Counted from the stretch's first letter, positions 1 to 9,641 are shown. The stretch: 64,000 nucleotides of DNA from Bacteroidota bacterium (GCA_018267195.1 JAFDYY010000002.1:62001-126000); one strand, 5' to 3'. The notes: generated by a model not told the origin, from the sequence alone. Made by a program: numbers and translations.

Positions 1-116
1 ATGGATTTTTCACTTTCAGAAAGCGTAATGGCTTTGGCTAAAAGGCCAACATGACCCTGCAGAATGGCCTCATAAATTTTACTGACCGAAAATGGCTGGG
101 ACAGATGGTTTTTCAA
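1..116 (-). CDS. meaB: MeaB-like GTPase (methylmalonyl-CoA mutase chaperone), N-terminal fragment
   Basis: The minus strand is open from position 116 to the window edge and encodes about 38 residues. They include the stretch KIYEAILQGHVGLLAKAITL, which resembles the N-terminal helix of MeaB/ArgK GTPases (family pattern: a helix ending in LxxAITLxES). The proposed start is a TTG at 116-114, because no ATG lies in frame nearby. MeaB family members guard adenosylcobalamin-dependent methylmalonyl-CoA mutase. A methylmalonyl-CoA epimerase gene occurs far away in this window at 51.2 kb, so the pathway is plausible here. The G-domain lies outside the window, so the call rests on a short stretch only. 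It is divergent from the gene starting at 203. Confidence 0.5.
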   Translation of the reverse strand, partial: MKNHLSQPFSVSKIYEAILQGHVGLLAKAITLSESEKS

Positions 117-202
117 AACTGTAAATCGTAACTGTAAATTTCTAAATTTACTGAATAGCTGTAAAAGGACGGATACGATTTGAAATCTTTTTAAAAAACG
201 AT

Positions 203-1606
203 ATGCAAAATTCTGAAAGTGAAGATTCCCCGAAAACAACTCGTACCGATTTTTGGTTCCGATGCGTACGGGTAATGATTTTTTCTGGTTTTTTAATGTT
301 GGCGTTTGGAGGATTGTTCAGTTTAAATTTATTCAATGCTTTTGATCCCATCGGGCAGGCTCTTTCCGATTTTGAATTAACGGATTATGCTTTTTCTAAT
401 CTGAGAGAAGACCCCAAGGCGGAGGAAAGAGTAGTTTTAGTTAATATTGGTCACCTCAGCCGGGCGCAGGTAGCTCAGGAGATCAACATCATCCGGAAAT
501 ACAAACCTAAAGTAATCGGGATAGACGCATTTTATAATTGTGAAGGTGGCTTGCGCGATTCCATCAACTGCCCGCAGTTGCTCGATACCCTAAGCAATCT
601 ACTGCTGAGCGATGCCATTCAGCAAGCCGGCAATGTGGTTTTAGATTCAAAACTTTTGCAAAAAATGGCCACTGCCAAAAACCCGCCCGAAGAGTTGTAT
701 TTTGATTCGGTAGAATATTCGGATCCGATGTTTGCCCGGTATGCCACCAACGCTTTTGCCAATTTTCCCAGTAAGGCCGAATACCAGGAAGATGTTAAAC
801 AATGCCGCACTTTTTTTCCGCGAATTCAGGTAAATGGAAAGTATGAAAATTCTTTTGCTGTTGAGTTAGCCAGAAGGTACGATTCTTCGAAAGTAGAAAA
901 GCTGTTTGCCCGTGGGGTAGAAGAAGAAATTGTAAACTACCGTGGAAACGTAGAGCTGGTAAATGTTAAGTTGAAAGAACTGGCCAATAAAGACATAGAG
1001 ACAACCAACTTTCACGTAATGTTTTATGCTATAGACATTGATAAGGTGATGGCAGAAGACTTTGATTCGCTTCTTTTTAAAGATAAGATTGTGATCATGG
1101 GCTATTTGGGCAATTATTTTGGCGATCCCTCCTGGGAAGACAAATGGTTTACCCCCTTAAACAAAAAAGTAGCAGGCAGAGCCAACCCCGATATGTTTGG
1201 TATGGTAATCCATGCCAACATTGTATCTATGATTTTAAATGAAGACTATGTGGGGCAATTACCGGAATGGTCAACGTACTTAATCGCTGTTATTCTGGGT
1301 ATTTTAACCGTGGCACTTTTTAGCATAATTAACGAAAAACTCGATACCTGGTACGATGCATTGCAGGTGGCTATTCAGATTGTTCAAATTATATTGATTT
1401 CAGCGTTAATGGTTTGGGCATTTGCCCTGTACACGTATAAGTTGGATTTAACTCTTTCTATTGCCGTTTGTGCCATTGTAGGCCCTTCTTACGATTTTCT
1501 TAAGTCATTAGAGCAATCCTTAGACCCATACACATATATAAGAAGAACTATAAAAAAGGGGCTTACCAAACTAAGGGTATGGTGTATCAAAGCAAAAAAT
1601 AAATAA
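203..1606 (+). CDS. CHASE2 domain-containing membrane protein
   Basis: The 467-residue protein has one N-terminal membrane segment (about 21-42), a large extracytoplasmic CHASE2 sensory domain (about 45-340) and three closely spaced C-terminal membrane helices (about 356-376, 387-410, 416-433). It ends in a short basic cytoplasmic tail of about 34 residues. CHASE2 features seen are the opening DPIGQALSDFELTDYAFS, the VVLVNIG strand and a late segment, DKIVIMGYLG, followed by HANIVSMIL. CHASE2 domains normally feed a kinase, cyclase or phosphodiesterase output, but none follows here, so this is a stand-alone sensor. A secreted FecR/TPR-like gene follows 52 bp downstream, and such pairs are common, suggesting the two work together. 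The ligand cannot be inferred. Confidence 0.85.
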   Translation: MQNSESEDSPKTTRTDFWFRCVRVMIFSGFLMLAFGGLFSLNLFNAFDPIGQALSDFELTDYAFSNLREDPKAEERVVLVNIGHLSRAQVAQEINIIRKYKPKVIGIDAFYNCEGGLRDSINCPQLLDTLSNLLLSDAIQQAGNVVLDSKLLQKMATAKNPPEELYFDSVEYSDPMFARYATNAFANFPSKAEYQEDVKQCRTFFPRIQVNGKYENSFAVELARRYDSSKVEKLFARGVEEEIVNYRGNVELVNVKLKELANKDIETTNFHVMFYAIDIDKVMAEDFDSLLFKDKIVIMGYLGNYFGDPSWEDKWFTPLNKKVAGRANPDMFGMVIHANIVSMILNEDYVGQLPEWSTYLIAVILGILTVALFSIINEKLDTWYDALQVAIQIVQIILISALMVWAFALYTYKLDLTLSIAVCAIVGPSYDFLKSLEQSLDPYTYIRRTIKKGLTKLRVWCIKAKNK

Positions 1607-1658
1607 GCCTTTTGGCACGATTTTTATTATTTTCGTAGTACAAATCACAAACCCAACA

Positions 1659-2561
1659 ATGAAAAAACTCAATTATTTAACAGTCTTTGGCTTTTTACTA
1701 ATTTTTAACTCGTCCTTTGCTCAGGAATACACCTTCCGGGTGTTGGCCAACAAAGGAGCAAATGAGGTAAAATCGGGTGATACCTGGCAACCTGTTAAAA
1801 CCGGGGCACAACTAAAAAAAGGTGATGAAATAAAAATTTCTGAAAATGCCTCGGTAGGATTGGTGCATGTTACCGGTAAACCGCTGGAAGTAAAACAGGC
1901 AGGTAGCTATAAAGTAGATGATCTGGCCGCCAAAGTGGGGGCCGGATCGAGTGTACTTAACAAATACACTGATTTTATTCTCAGCAGCAATTCGCCCGAA
2001 GCGAAGAAAAACAGATTAGTAGCTACGGGGGGAGTTCACCGCGGAAGCACAGAAGATATTAAATTATTTCTGCCCGAGAGCCAGTTTGGCCAAGTTTACA
2101 ACCCAGTGGTTATTCTAAACTGGGAAGCCTCAAAAGTTAACCCGCCTTACATTCTTTCAGTAAAGAATATGTTTGGCGATGTGTTATCAGAAATAGAAAC
2201 CCCCGAAAAAACAGTACAAATTGACTTGAGCGATCCTAAATATTCTAAGGAAATCCCCATCTTGGTAGAAGTTCGTTCAAAAGCGGATAGCAAAAGCACC
2301 TCCGCTCAACGTTTAATTGCCCGCCTTACCAGCGACCGTTATAGCGAAATGAAAAAACAACTGGATGTCGATATGTCTGATCTGAAAGAAGAAACCGCCT
2401 TCAATGAATACCTGAAAGCTTCTATTTTTGAAGAAAAGAAATTGTTGATTGACGCCATAACGTGTTACGAAAAAGCAATGAAATTAGATCCTCAAAATCC
2501 TACCTATAAAGAAAGCTATGAGGAGTTCTTGTTGCGCAATAAACTAAAGTCTTTAAAATAA
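1659..2561 (+). CDS. Secreted FecR-like/TPR protein
   Basis: The 300-residue protein starts with a clear signal peptide (about 1-22, ending SSFAQ). A FecR-like beta segment follows (about 25-95), with the pattern of a required-threshold motif ([19 protein letters not shown]) seen in FecR periplasmic domains. The middle is an unassigned beta-rich region, and the C-terminus (about 240-285) resembles a single tetratricopeptide repeat ([20 protein letters not shown]). It probably acts in the periplasm as a partner of the upstream CHASE2 sensor, from which it is separated by only 52 bp. A good intrinsic terminator follows it. The domain calls are pattern-based and the function is unknown. Confidence 0.7.
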   Translation: MKKLNYLTVFGFLLIFNSSFAQEYTFRVLANKGANEVKSGDTWQPVKTGAQLKKGDEIKISENASVGLVHVTGKPLEVKQAGSYKVDDLAAKVGAGSSVLNKYTDFILSSNSPEAKKNRLVATGGVHRGSTEDIKLFLPESQFGQVYNPVVILNWEASKVNPPYILSVKNMFGDVLSEIETPEKTVQIDLSDPKYSKEIPILVEVRSKADSKSTSAQRLIARLTSDRYSEMKKQLDVDMSDLKEETAFNEYLKASIFEEKKLLIDAITCYEKAMKLDPQNPTYKESYEEFLLRNKLKSLK

Positions 2562-2586
2562 AATCAGGTTGTAAGTTTACGCGAAG

Positions 2587-2610
2587 CCCCGACTGGTTCG
2601 GGGTTTTTTT
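2587..2610 (+). terminator. Intrinsic terminator after the CHASE2/FecR-like pair
   Basis: A 6-bp GC-rich stem (CCCCGA at 2587-2592, TCGGGG at 2598-2603) with a 5-nt loop is followed by seven T residues (2604-2610). It lies 26 bp after the stop codon of the FecR-like gene and separates it from sucD. Confidence 0.85.
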
Positions 2611-2614
2611 ATTT

Positions 2615-2645
2615 CTTGACCGACCAAAGATTTATTCTAATTTTG
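2615..2645 (+). promoter_or_regulatory. Bacteroidota-type promoter for sucD
   Basis: TAATTTTG at 2638-2645 matches the Bacteroidota -7 consensus TAnnTTTG. A TTG at 2616-2618 lies 19 bp upstream as a -33 element. The sucD ATG is 20 bp downstream, and the region sits just after the upstream terminator. Confidence 0.65.
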
Positions 2646-2665
2646 TTTCTCTTAATATATCAGCT

Positions 2666-3541
2666 ATGAGCGTATTGGTTAATAAAAACTCGCGGGTAAT
2701 TGTGCAAGGCTTTACCGGATCAGAAGGTTCATTCCATGCCGGTCAGATGATTGAGTATGGAACCAACTTGGTGGGTGGAGTAACACCCGGCAAGGGAGGG
2801 CAGGTGCATTTGGGCAGACCGGTGTTTAATACAGTGAAAGAAGCAGTGGAGAAAACCGGTGCGGATGTGTCAATCATTTTTGTTCCTCCGGCCTTTGCAG
2901 CGGATTCTATTATGGAAGCGGTGGATGGAGGCATTAAAGTAATAGTGGCTATTACGGAGGGTATCCCGGTTAAAGACATGATGATTGCCAAGAAATATGT
3001 AAAAAGCAACGGGGCAACCCTTATCGGGCCTAATTGTCCGGGGGTCATTACTCCGGGCGAAGCCAAGGTGGGTATTATGCCGGGCTTTGTTTTTAAAAAA
3101 GGAAAAATAGGAATTGTGTCGAAGTCGGGAACATTGACCTACGAAGCGGCCGATCAGATTGTGAAGGCCGGAATGGGGATTACCACGGCCATTGGTATTG
3201 GAGGCGATCCGATTATTGGCACACCTACCAAAGATGCGGTAGAGTTATTGATGAACGACCCCGAAACAGAAGGCATTGTGATGATTGGAGAGATCGGTGG
3301 AAATTACGAACCGGTAGCAGCCCGGTGGATTAAAGAAAATGGAAATAAAAAACCGGTAGTAGGGTTTATAGCCGGCCAAACGGCTCCTCCCGGACGAAGA
3401 ATGGGGCACGCAGGTGCCATCATTGGCGGAGCAGAAGATACAGCGGCTGCTAAAATGAAAGTAATGCGCGAATGTGGCATTCACGTAGTAGAATCGCCCG
3501 CACTTATTGGCGATACGATGCTCAAGGCCTTGGGCAAATAA
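2666..3541 (+). CDS. sucD: Succinate-CoA ligase, alpha subunit
   Basis: This 291-residue protein is the full family length. It forms the alpha subunit of succinyl-CoA synthetase in the TCA cycle, which converts succinyl-CoA, phosphate and NDP to succinate, CoA and NTP. The N-terminal CoA-binding Rossmann domain ([19 protein letters not shown], then GGVTPGKGG) is followed by the ligase domain with [12 protein letters not shown]. The active-site phosphohistidine is His about 248 in [12 protein letters not shown]. The gene stands alone here, with the sucC beta subunit not adjacent, which is common in Bacteroidota. It has its own promoter. Confidence 0.97.
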   Translation: MSVLVNKNSRVIVQGFTGSEGSFHAGQMIEYGTNLVGGVTPGKGGQVHLGRPVFNTVKEAVEKTGADVSIIFVPPAFAADSIMEAVDGGIKVIVAITEGIPVKDMMIAKKYVKSNGATLIGPNCPGVITPGEAKVGIMPGFVFKKGKIGIVSKSGTLTYEAADQIVKAGMGITTAIGIGGDPIIGTPTKDAVELLMNDPETEGIVMIGEIGGNYEPVAARWIKENGNKKPVVGFIAGQTAPPGRRMGHAGAIIGGAEDTAAAKMKVMRECGIHVVESPALIGDTMLKALGK

Positions 3542-3544
3542 ATT

Positions 3545-3796
3545 TTAGAAACTCGTTCGGAATTCTCTTTCCAGATACTGGTTAAGTTGGGAAAGATTGT
3601 TAAAAATCTCGAGCCGTTCAGGTTCGCGATCAATGCTGTCATTTAGATAGACGACCTCCACAAAAAGGTTTTTTACCATGTACAAAAAAACCTTGCGGCC
3701 ATTGCGCATCCTCGATCCCAACATGATGCCATGCTCACGCAAATACACCAACTGTTTGGCTAATGAAAAATACTTAAAACCCCATTTGAACAACAT
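3545..3796 (-). CDS. Small conserved hypothetical protein
   Basis: This is an 83-residue basic protein if translation begins at the ATG at 3796. The frame is open to an earlier ATG at 3937, giving 130 residues. The extra 47 residues are low in charge and look like translated spacer, so the shorter form is preferred. The core (KQLVYLREHGIMLGSRMRNGRKVFLYMVKNLFVEVVYL) looks like a small alpha/beta fold and ends with an acidic helix. It is convergent with sucD, with 3 bp between stop codons. No function is recognised. Confidence 0.6.
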   Translation of the reverse strand: MLFKWGFKYFSLAKQLVYLREHGIMLGSRMRNGRKVFLYMVKNLFVEVVYLNDSIDREPERLEIFNNLSQLNQYLEREFRTSF

Positions 3797-4050
3797 AGCT
3801 TTATTTTTTCTTGGATTTGATACAGCAAAGGAAATAGAAGTAAATGACTGAATAAAAAGGGCCTTAAAACAACCAACTAAGAACAGCCTTGTAATTGTAA
3901 CGCCACCGGCCATATCATGCTGATTGAGAGGATTCATTACAAGCCTTTTTTATTTTAAAGGGTGTAATACAAAGCAATTATGATGAATATAGCCGGGAAT
4001 CTGGCAAAGAGCCAAGAAATCTTGCAACCTTTGGTTACCGCCTTTTTCGT

Positions 4051-5421
4051 TTACAAGAGATCATTGGCCAGGTTGGCCAGTTCGCTGCGTTCACCCTTTT
4101 CCAACGTAATGTGGGCATATAATTCATGATCTTTCAAACGATCGATCAGGTAGGAGAGCCCATTGCTTTGCGAGTCGAGATAAGGGGTATCAATCTGGTG
4201 GATATCACCGGTGAAAATGATTTTGGTATTTTCTCCGGCCCGGGTAATAATGGTTTTTACTTCATGAGGCGTAAGATTTTGAGCTTCGTCCACAATAAAG
4301 CAAATGTTAGACAAGCTTCTGCCCCGGATGTAGGCTAGTGGGGTAATCACCAATTTTTCGTTGTTTACCATTTCGGTAATCTTCGAGTATTCTTTATCGC
4401 TCTCGCTATATTGATTTTGAATAAACTTCAGGTTATCCCACAGCGGCTCCATGTACGGGTTCAGTTTCGATTTAATATCACCGGGTAGGTAGCCAATGTC
4501 TTTATTACTAAGTGGCACGATAGGCCGGGCCAAATAAATCTGTTTATATTCTCGTTTTTGTTCAAGGGCAGCGGCTAAGGCAATTAATGTTTTTCCGGTG
4601 CCCGCCACTCCTTGCATGGAAACTAATTTTATTTCAGGCTTTAATACAGCATGAATGGCAAAAGCTTGTTCGGCATTGCGCGGTTTTATGCCATAAGCAT
4701 TTCGTTTTTCTACTTGCTCTACCATGCCGTTGGCCGAATTGTAAAAAGCAAGTACCGATTTCTTTCCACTCTTCAAAATATAGTAGTGGTTTTTCATCGG
4801 CTTGTCTTTACCCAGCACTTCCTGAGGCGGGCAATACCCTTTTTCATAGATCAGATCAATGGCATCCGAATCGGCATTATCTACTACCGTGCGGCCGGTG
4901 TGTAAGGAACTGATGTTTTGAATTTTTCCGGTGGTGTAGTCTTCGGCATTTAGCCCAAGTGCTTTTGCTTTCAGCCTCAGGTTAATATCCTTGCTTACTA
5001 AAACTACCTTCCTCCCTTTTTCTTCTTTCTGCAATAGAAGCGCGGCATTTAAGATACGGTGATCAGCTTTTTCTTCGTTAAACACTTTGTTGGCATCCAT
5101 GCCGCTGATGCCACCCGTATCCATTACTACTTTAAAGTTGCCCTTGCCTTTTCCATTGATGGGATTCCACTGGTGTAGCATCTGGCTTTTAGCCAGTTTG
5201 TCAATAAGCCGGATAAACTCACGGGCTTCGAAGTTTTTGGTGTCGTTTCCTTTTTTAAAATTATCTAGTTCTTCCAGTACGGTAATCGGTATGCCGATAT
5301 CGTGTTCATCGAAGTTGAGGATGCTGTTGTGCTCAAAGATGATGACGGAAGTGTCGAGCACAAAAATTTTTTTACCAGCCTTGCCGGCCGGCAGATTTTT
5401 TTCTTTTTTTAGTTTGGCCAT
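4051..5421 (-). CDS. PIN-PhoH family ATPase/ribonuclease (YlaK/PhoH2 type)
   Basis: The 456-residue protein joins an N-terminal PIN nuclease domain (about 15-150, opening KKIFVLDTSVIIFE, with acidic residues typical of PIN metal sites) to a C-terminal PhoH-like P-loop ATPase. The ATPase has Walker A GVAGTGKT (about 271-278) and Walker B FIVDEAQN (about 377). Members are proposed to be RNA helicase/RNases. The start at 5421 (MAKLKKEKN) is preferred over an upstream in-frame ATG at 5454, because the extra 11 residues look non-coding. Residues 9-15 read LPAGKAG, encoded by DNA containing a perfect 12-bp palindrome (5382-5393). This looks like a small in-frame repeat insertion before the PIN domain. 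Confidence 0.92.
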   Translation of the reverse strand: MAKLKKEKNLPAGKAGKKIFVLDTSVIIFEHNSILNFDEHDIGIPITVLEELDNFKKGNDTKNFEAREFIRLIDKLAKSQMLHQWNPINGKGKGNFKVVMDTGGISGMDANKVFNEEKADHRILNAALLLQKEEKGRKVVLVSKDINLRLKAKALGLNAEDYTTGKIQNISSLHTGRTVVDNADSDAIDLIYEKGYCPPQEVLGKDKPMKNHYYILKSGKKSVLAFYNSANGMVEQVEKRNAYGIKPRNAEQAFAIHAVLKPEIKLVSMQGVAGTGKTLIALAAALEQKREYKQIYLARPIVPLSNKDIGYLPGDIKSKLNPYMEPLWDNLKFIQNQYSESDKEYSKITEMVNNEKLVITPLAYIRGRSLSNICFIVDEAQNLTPHEVKTIITRAGENTKIIFTGDIHQIDTPYLDSQSNGLSYLIDRLKDHELYAHITLEKGERSELANLANDLL

Positions 5422-5631
5422 ACACGGAAACAGGTTAAAAAAAAGCGAAGACAAGTTCCTTACTGAATCAGACTGATCAATAAGATAGAACTGGTCTTCG
5501 CGTCATTCTTTCGATTGCTTAAAACTACAAAATAAATAATAAGAATACGAACAATAGATCGGTATAAAAAAATGAGCACGATGAAAAAACAAAGGCAATG
5601 TGTATTTTTAAATGAGCTAAACCTACCACTT

Positions 5632-6303
5632 ATGAAAATCTGCCTAATAGCCTTTTCCCTTCTTGCCGCTACCGCGCAGGCTCAGCATCAGTACGGGCTT
5701 TCGCCTATGAAAATAAAAGAGTATCGGTCTTCGTTAGCGGCTCACCCGGAAAATGAACTGGTAGAATTGCAGAAGGTAATCCCATCCCTTGTACTCGATA
5801 TTCGCTATGCCACCCGTCATAATTTTACAGGATCAAAAATTTATAATCTGGCTAAAGCGTATGCCCGCAAGCCGGTAGCAGAGGCTCTGGCCCGGGCACA
5901 ATCCGATTTTAATAGCCTGGGGTATGGAATAAAAATTTACGATGCTTATCGCCCGTATTCAGCTACCATAAAATTTTTTGAAATTATGAAGGGCGATACT
6001 ACTTATGTGGCCAGTCCATACAAGGGGTCTAAGCACAACCGGGGCTGTGCACTTGATCTGACACTAGTTGATCTAAAAACCAAACAAGAACTTGCCATGC
6101 CCACCGAGTATGATTCTCCCGTGAAACAATCGTGGCCTGATTCTCCCGTGAGCGATCCGGAAATAAAAAAAAACCGCAGTACGCTAATTTCTATTATGAC
6201 GAAGAACGGCTTCCGTGTGTATGAAACGGAATGGTGGCACTTTGATTTTATCGGCTGGAAAAACTTTGAAGTAATGAATATTGATTTTGAAGAACTGCCT
6301 TGA
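5632..6303 (+). CDS. D-alanyl-D-alanine dipeptidase, VanX-like (peptidase M15D)
   Basis: A signal peptide (MKICLIAFSLLAATAQAQ) precedes an M15D catalytic domain that hydrolyses D-Ala-D-Ala or similar murein dipeptides in the periplasm. Active-site residues visible in the 223-residue form are Arg107 (YDAYRPYS), zinc ligands His135 and Asp142 (SKHNRGCALDLTL), catalytic Glu200 and zinc ligand His203 (ETEWWHFDF). The start at 5632 is chosen because it places the signal peptide at the N-terminus. The frame remains open to an ATG at 5572. There are no vanH/vanA neighbours, so a role in wall turnover is likelier than glycopeptide resistance. Confidence 0.88.
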   Translation: MKICLIAFSLLAATAQAQHQYGLSPMKIKEYRSSLAAHPENELVELQKVIPSLVLDIRYATRHNFTGSKIYNLAKAYARKPVAEALARAQSDFNSLGYGIKIYDAYRPYSATIKFFEIMKGDTTYVASPYKGSKHNRGCALDLTLVDLKTKQELAMPTEYDSPVKQSWPDSPVSDPEIKKNRSTLISIMTKNGFRVYETEWWHFDFIGWKNFEVMNIDFEELP

Positions 6304-6325
6304 AAAAAATTAAAAATTATAATAA

Positions 6326-6652
6326 ATGTTGTTACAAGAAGCCCAGACGCAAGTTGATCAATGGATAAAAGCACACGGTGTTCGCTATTTTAATGAACTC
6401 ACCAACTTGGCCATTCTTACCGAAGAAGTAGGCGAACTCGCCCGCATTATGGTCAGACGTTTTGGCGAGCAATCAGAGAAAGAATCGGACAAAGGAAAAG
6501 AATTAGAAGATGAAATGGCCGATGTGTTATGGGTACTGATTTGCCTGGCTAACCAAACCGGTGTGGATTTAACAAAGGCTTTTAAAAAAAATATAGAAAA
6601 GAAAACGCAGCGAGATAAAGACCGTCATCATAAAAATCCTAAACTAAAATGA
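6326..6652 (+). CDS. MazG-like nucleotide pyrophosphohydrolase
   Basis: This 108-residue all-alpha protein has the MazG metal-binding pattern EExxE at 33-37 (LTEEVGELAR) and ExxD at 63-66 (DEMADVLW). The family hydrolyses (d)NTPs to monophosphates and pyrophosphate, often as a housecleaning enzyme. The single short domain is typical of the Bacteroidota form. Its stop overlaps the start of the next gene by 4 bp (ATGA), so the two are probably co-translated, though no shared pathway is evident. Confidence 0.88.
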   Translation: MLLQEAQTQVDQWIKAHGVRYFNELTNLAILTEEVGELARIMVRRFGEQSEKESDKGKELEDEMADVLWVLICLANQTGVDLTKAFKKNIEKKTQRDKDRHHKNPKLK

Positions 6653-8337
6653 AAACAACTCGCCTATCGCCCGGCTATTTGACACTCATTAAGATTTGTT
6701 TATTTTTTCCGGTCATACTGAGTTTGTTTTTTTCATGCACATCCAAAAAGCAAATAACGGCCGACCAGATTTTGGTTGGAAAAATCTGGACCGCCAATCC
6801 GGCTCAGCCCTGGGCGGAAGCGCTGGCTATCTCAGGCGACTCCATTGTGGCTATCGGCAACCCAAATGAAATCTTAAAATGGAAAGGAGAATCAACCAAC
6901 GTATCGGTTTATGACTCGAACCAATTAATTGTGCCTGGTTTTATAGACACACACACTCATTTTGTGGAAGCTGGTTTTGCGCTTTCATCGGTGCAACTTC
7001 GCGAGGCTAAAACAAAAGAAGAATTTATACAGCGGATAGCCGATTTTGCCAAATTAAAAAAACCGGGCGAATGGATTTTAGGCGGAAACTGGGATCATGA
7101 AAACTGGGGCGGAGAATTGCCCGACCGAAATTGGATTGATGAAGTTACGCCTCACAACCCCGTTTGGGTAACCCGGTTAGATGGCCACATGTCGCTGGCA
7201 AATTCATTGGCGCTGAAAGCGGCAGGTATTACCAATCAGGTAAAAGAGGTAAAGGGCGGAACTTTTGTTCGCGATGCCAAAGGAAGGCTAACCGGAATAC
7301 TAAAAGACAATGCCACAAGCAAGGTAAATGAGGTTGTACCATCCTCCTCTCCACAAGCAGAGGATGATGCTTTGCAAGCCGCGATGAACGATGTGGCTTC
7401 TCACGGGGTTACCAGTGCGCACAATATGTATGGATACAACCATGCTTTTGAACGAGCCCGAAAAAATAATAAACTTATTACCCGGATATATGATTGCCGC
7501 ATGCTGGATGAATGGAAAGAGTTAAAAACAAAAATTAACCAACAGGGAAGTGGTGATAAGTGGTTGCGTATAGGTGGACTCAAAGCATTTGTAGATGGTT
7601 CGTTAGGATCGCATACGGCAGCTTTTTTTAAACCGTATTCGGATTTGCCAACCGATTCCGGGTTCTTTATTACACCCGAACATGATTTGTACCGTCTTGC
7701 TAAATCGGCCGATTCGGCCGGGTTGCAGGTGATGGTTCATGCCATCGGAGACAAGGCGATTCACACTTTACTGAATATTTTTGAACGAATAGAAAATGAA
7801 AATGGAAACAAAGATTATCGGTTTCGCATAGAGCACGCCCAGCACATAGCCCCGGCCGATATTCCCCGGCTGGCAAAAGGGCATATTCTGGCCAGCATGC
7901 AACCATACCATGCTATTGATGATGGCCGTTGGGCTGAAAAAATAATAGGCCACGAACGGTGCAAGACAACTTATGCTTTTAAATCGCTGATGGATGCGGG
8001 CACGATCGTATCTTTTGGAAGTGATTGGCCGGTAGCCCCGGCCACTCCCCTGGAAGGAATTTATGCAGCCGTAACACGCATAACGTTAGATAACAAAAAT
8101 CCCGGAGGCTGGTTTCCCGAACAAAAAATTTCTGTTGAACAAGCCCTAACAGCCTATACCTTACATGCTGCGTATGCTTCCTTTGAAGAAAAAATGAAAG
8201 GTTCGTTAGAAAAAGGAAAGCTGGCTGATTTGGTAATTCTGGATCAAAACATTTTTACCCTTGCACCAGAAAAAATAAGAGAGGTGAGGGTATTGAAAAC
8301 GATGGTAGGCGGGAAAATAGTTTTTGAAGAGAAATGA
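6649..8337 (+). CDS. Amidohydrolase family lipoprotein (YtcJ-like)
   Basis: This 562-residue metal-dependent hydrolase has an N-terminal lipoprotein signal (lipobox LFFSC, Cys30), so it is probably anchored on the periplasmic or outer membrane side. Amidohydrolase landmarks are His102-X-His104 in the GFIDTHTHF strand, an internal GGLKAFVDGSLGSHTAAF segment, the conserved MVHAIGDKAI and RIEHAQH histidines, and FGSDWPVAP near the C-terminus. This is the YtcJ/N-substituted formamide deformylase subfamily, so the substrate cannot be named. It begins inside the end of the mazG-like gene and converges with rodA. Confidence 0.9.
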   Translation: MKTTRLSPGYLTLIKICLFFPVILSLFFSCTSKKQITADQILVGKIWTANPAQPWAEALAISGDSIVAIGNPNEILKWKGESTNVSVYDSNQLIVPGFIDTHTHFVEAGFALSSVQLREAKTKEEFIQRIADFAKLKKPGEWILGGNWDHENWGGELPDRNWIDEVTPHNPVWVTRLDGHMSLANSLALKAAGITNQVKEVKGGTFVRDAKGRLTGILKDNATSKVNEVVPSSSPQAEDDALQAAMNDVASHGVTSAHNMYGYNHAFERARKNNKLITRIYDCRMLDEWKELKTKINQQGSGDKWLRIGGLKAFVDGSLGSHTAAFFKPYSDLPTDSGFFITPEHDLYRLAKSADSAGLQVMVHAIGDKAIHTLLNIFERIENENGNKDYRFRIEHAQHIAPADIPRLAKGHILASMQPYHAIDDGRWAEKIIGHERCKTTYAFKSLMDAGTIVSFGSDWPVAPATPLEGIYAAVTRITLDNKNPGGWFPEQKISVEQALTAYTLHAAYASFEEKMKGSLEKGKLADLVILDQNIFTLAPEKIREVRVLKTMVGGKIVFEEK

Positions 8338-8363
8338 CAGAAGCCAAAGGACGGAGAACAAAT

Positions 8364-9641
8364 TCAGATTCGTTGCAGTACTTGCCCGCGGTGGGCATCC
8401 AGTTTTATCAAAATAAAAAGTAAAATAGTAAAGCTCCATAAAGCCGATCCTCCGTAACTAAAAAACGGAAGTGGAATACCTATTACCGGAAACAAACCGA
8501 TAGTCATGCCGATGTTAACGGCAAAATGAAAAAAGAAAATACAGGCCACACTGTAGGCATACGTGCGGGTAAAACGATTTTTTTGACGCTCCGCTAAAAA
8601 AATGATTCGAAGCAACAACGCTATAAAAAGACCAATGACGATCAGGCTGCCGATCCACCCGTGCTCTTCGCCAATAGTACAAAAAATAAAATCTGTACTT
8701 TGGGCTGGCACAAAATCAAATTTAGTTTGAGTGCCCTTTAAAAACCCTTTGCCCCAAAAACCACCGCTGCCAATCGCAATTTTAGATTGGGTAACATTCC
8801 ACCCGAAACCCAACGGATCGGCATCGGGGTTGATCAACGCTTTGATGCGATTTTGCTGATGCGGCTTGAGCACATCATGCACGACATAATCCACACTCTC
8901 GATCACGCCACTAATCAACAACGCGCCAACAGTTAAGAGTATAATACGTCTGATTTTCTTTTTGCCGGTAACAATCAGCACGAGCAGCACTACTCCAATG
9001 GCAATATGCAAGTAGATAGGGTTAGGGATAAGCAGTGTTAAAATAAAAATAGTGATCGCGCAGAGGCCCACAATCAATAAGAAGGGAGACATACCCTCGC
9101 GAAAAAAAACCAAAATAAAAGAGGTAAAGACCAAAGCTGTTCCGGTATCTTTTTGCAACAGAATCAGCCCCATGGGGAGCCCAATCATAATAAATAGCAT
9201 AGCCTGGTTTCTAAGGTTTTCCATCCTAAACCCAACTGAGCCTATGTATTTGGCTAAGGCCAAAGCTGTAATGCACTTGGCAAACTCGGAAGGTTGCAGG
9301 CCAAAAGAGCCGATCCCGATCCACGCTTTATTGCCCCCCACCTCTTTGCCAATAACCGGTACCATTACTAAAATCACCAAAATAATTCCGTAAAAAACGT
9401 AAGCAAAGGTTTCGTAAAACCGCATATCGATAATGGTAATAGCCAGTGCAATTAATGCCGATGCCGCAATGAATAATAACTGGCGGCCTGAGTTAAGAGA
9501 TAAATCAAAAATAGATTGCTTGGCATGCTCATCATAAACAGCTGCAAAAACATTAAGCCAGCCGAGGATTACTAATGCCATATATAACATGACAATAGTC
9601 CAATCCATTGAGCCGGATATATCAGAATCTCTTTTCATCAA
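8364..9641 (-). CDS. rodA: Rod shape-determining peptidoglycan glycosyltransferase
   Basis: The 425-residue SEDS-family protein has about ten hydrophobic helices. RodA polymerises lipid II during lateral wall growth together with its partner PBP2. Conserved SEDS segments seen are GGNKAWIGIGSFGLQPSEFAK, LLQKDTGTALVF, GKGFLKGTQTKFDFVPAQSTDFIF and the C-terminal GIPLPFFSYGGSA. Its start overlaps the mrdA stop by 4 bp, and it is the last gene of the mreBCD-mrdA-rodA operon. Confidence 0.97.
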   Translation of the reverse strand: MMKRDSDISGSMDWTIVMLYMALVILGWLNVFAAVYDEHAKQSIFDLSLNSGRQLLFIAASALIALAITIIDMRFYETFAYVFYGIILVILVMVPVIGKEVGGNKAWIGIGSFGLQPSEFAKCITALALAKYIGSVGFRMENLRNQAMLFIMIGLPMGLILLQKDTGTALVFTSFILVFFREGMSPFLLIVGLCAITIFILTLLIPNPIYLHIAIGVVLLVLIVTGKKKIRRIILLTVGALLISGVIESVDYVVHDVLKPHQQNRIKALINPDADPLGFGWNVTQSKIAIGSGGFWGKGFLKGTQTKFDFVPAQSTDFIFCTIGEEHGWIGSLIVIGLFIALLLRIIFLAERQKNRFTRTYAYSVACIFFFHFAVNIGMTIGLFPVIGIPLPFFSYGGSALWSFTILLFILIKLDAHRGQVLQRI

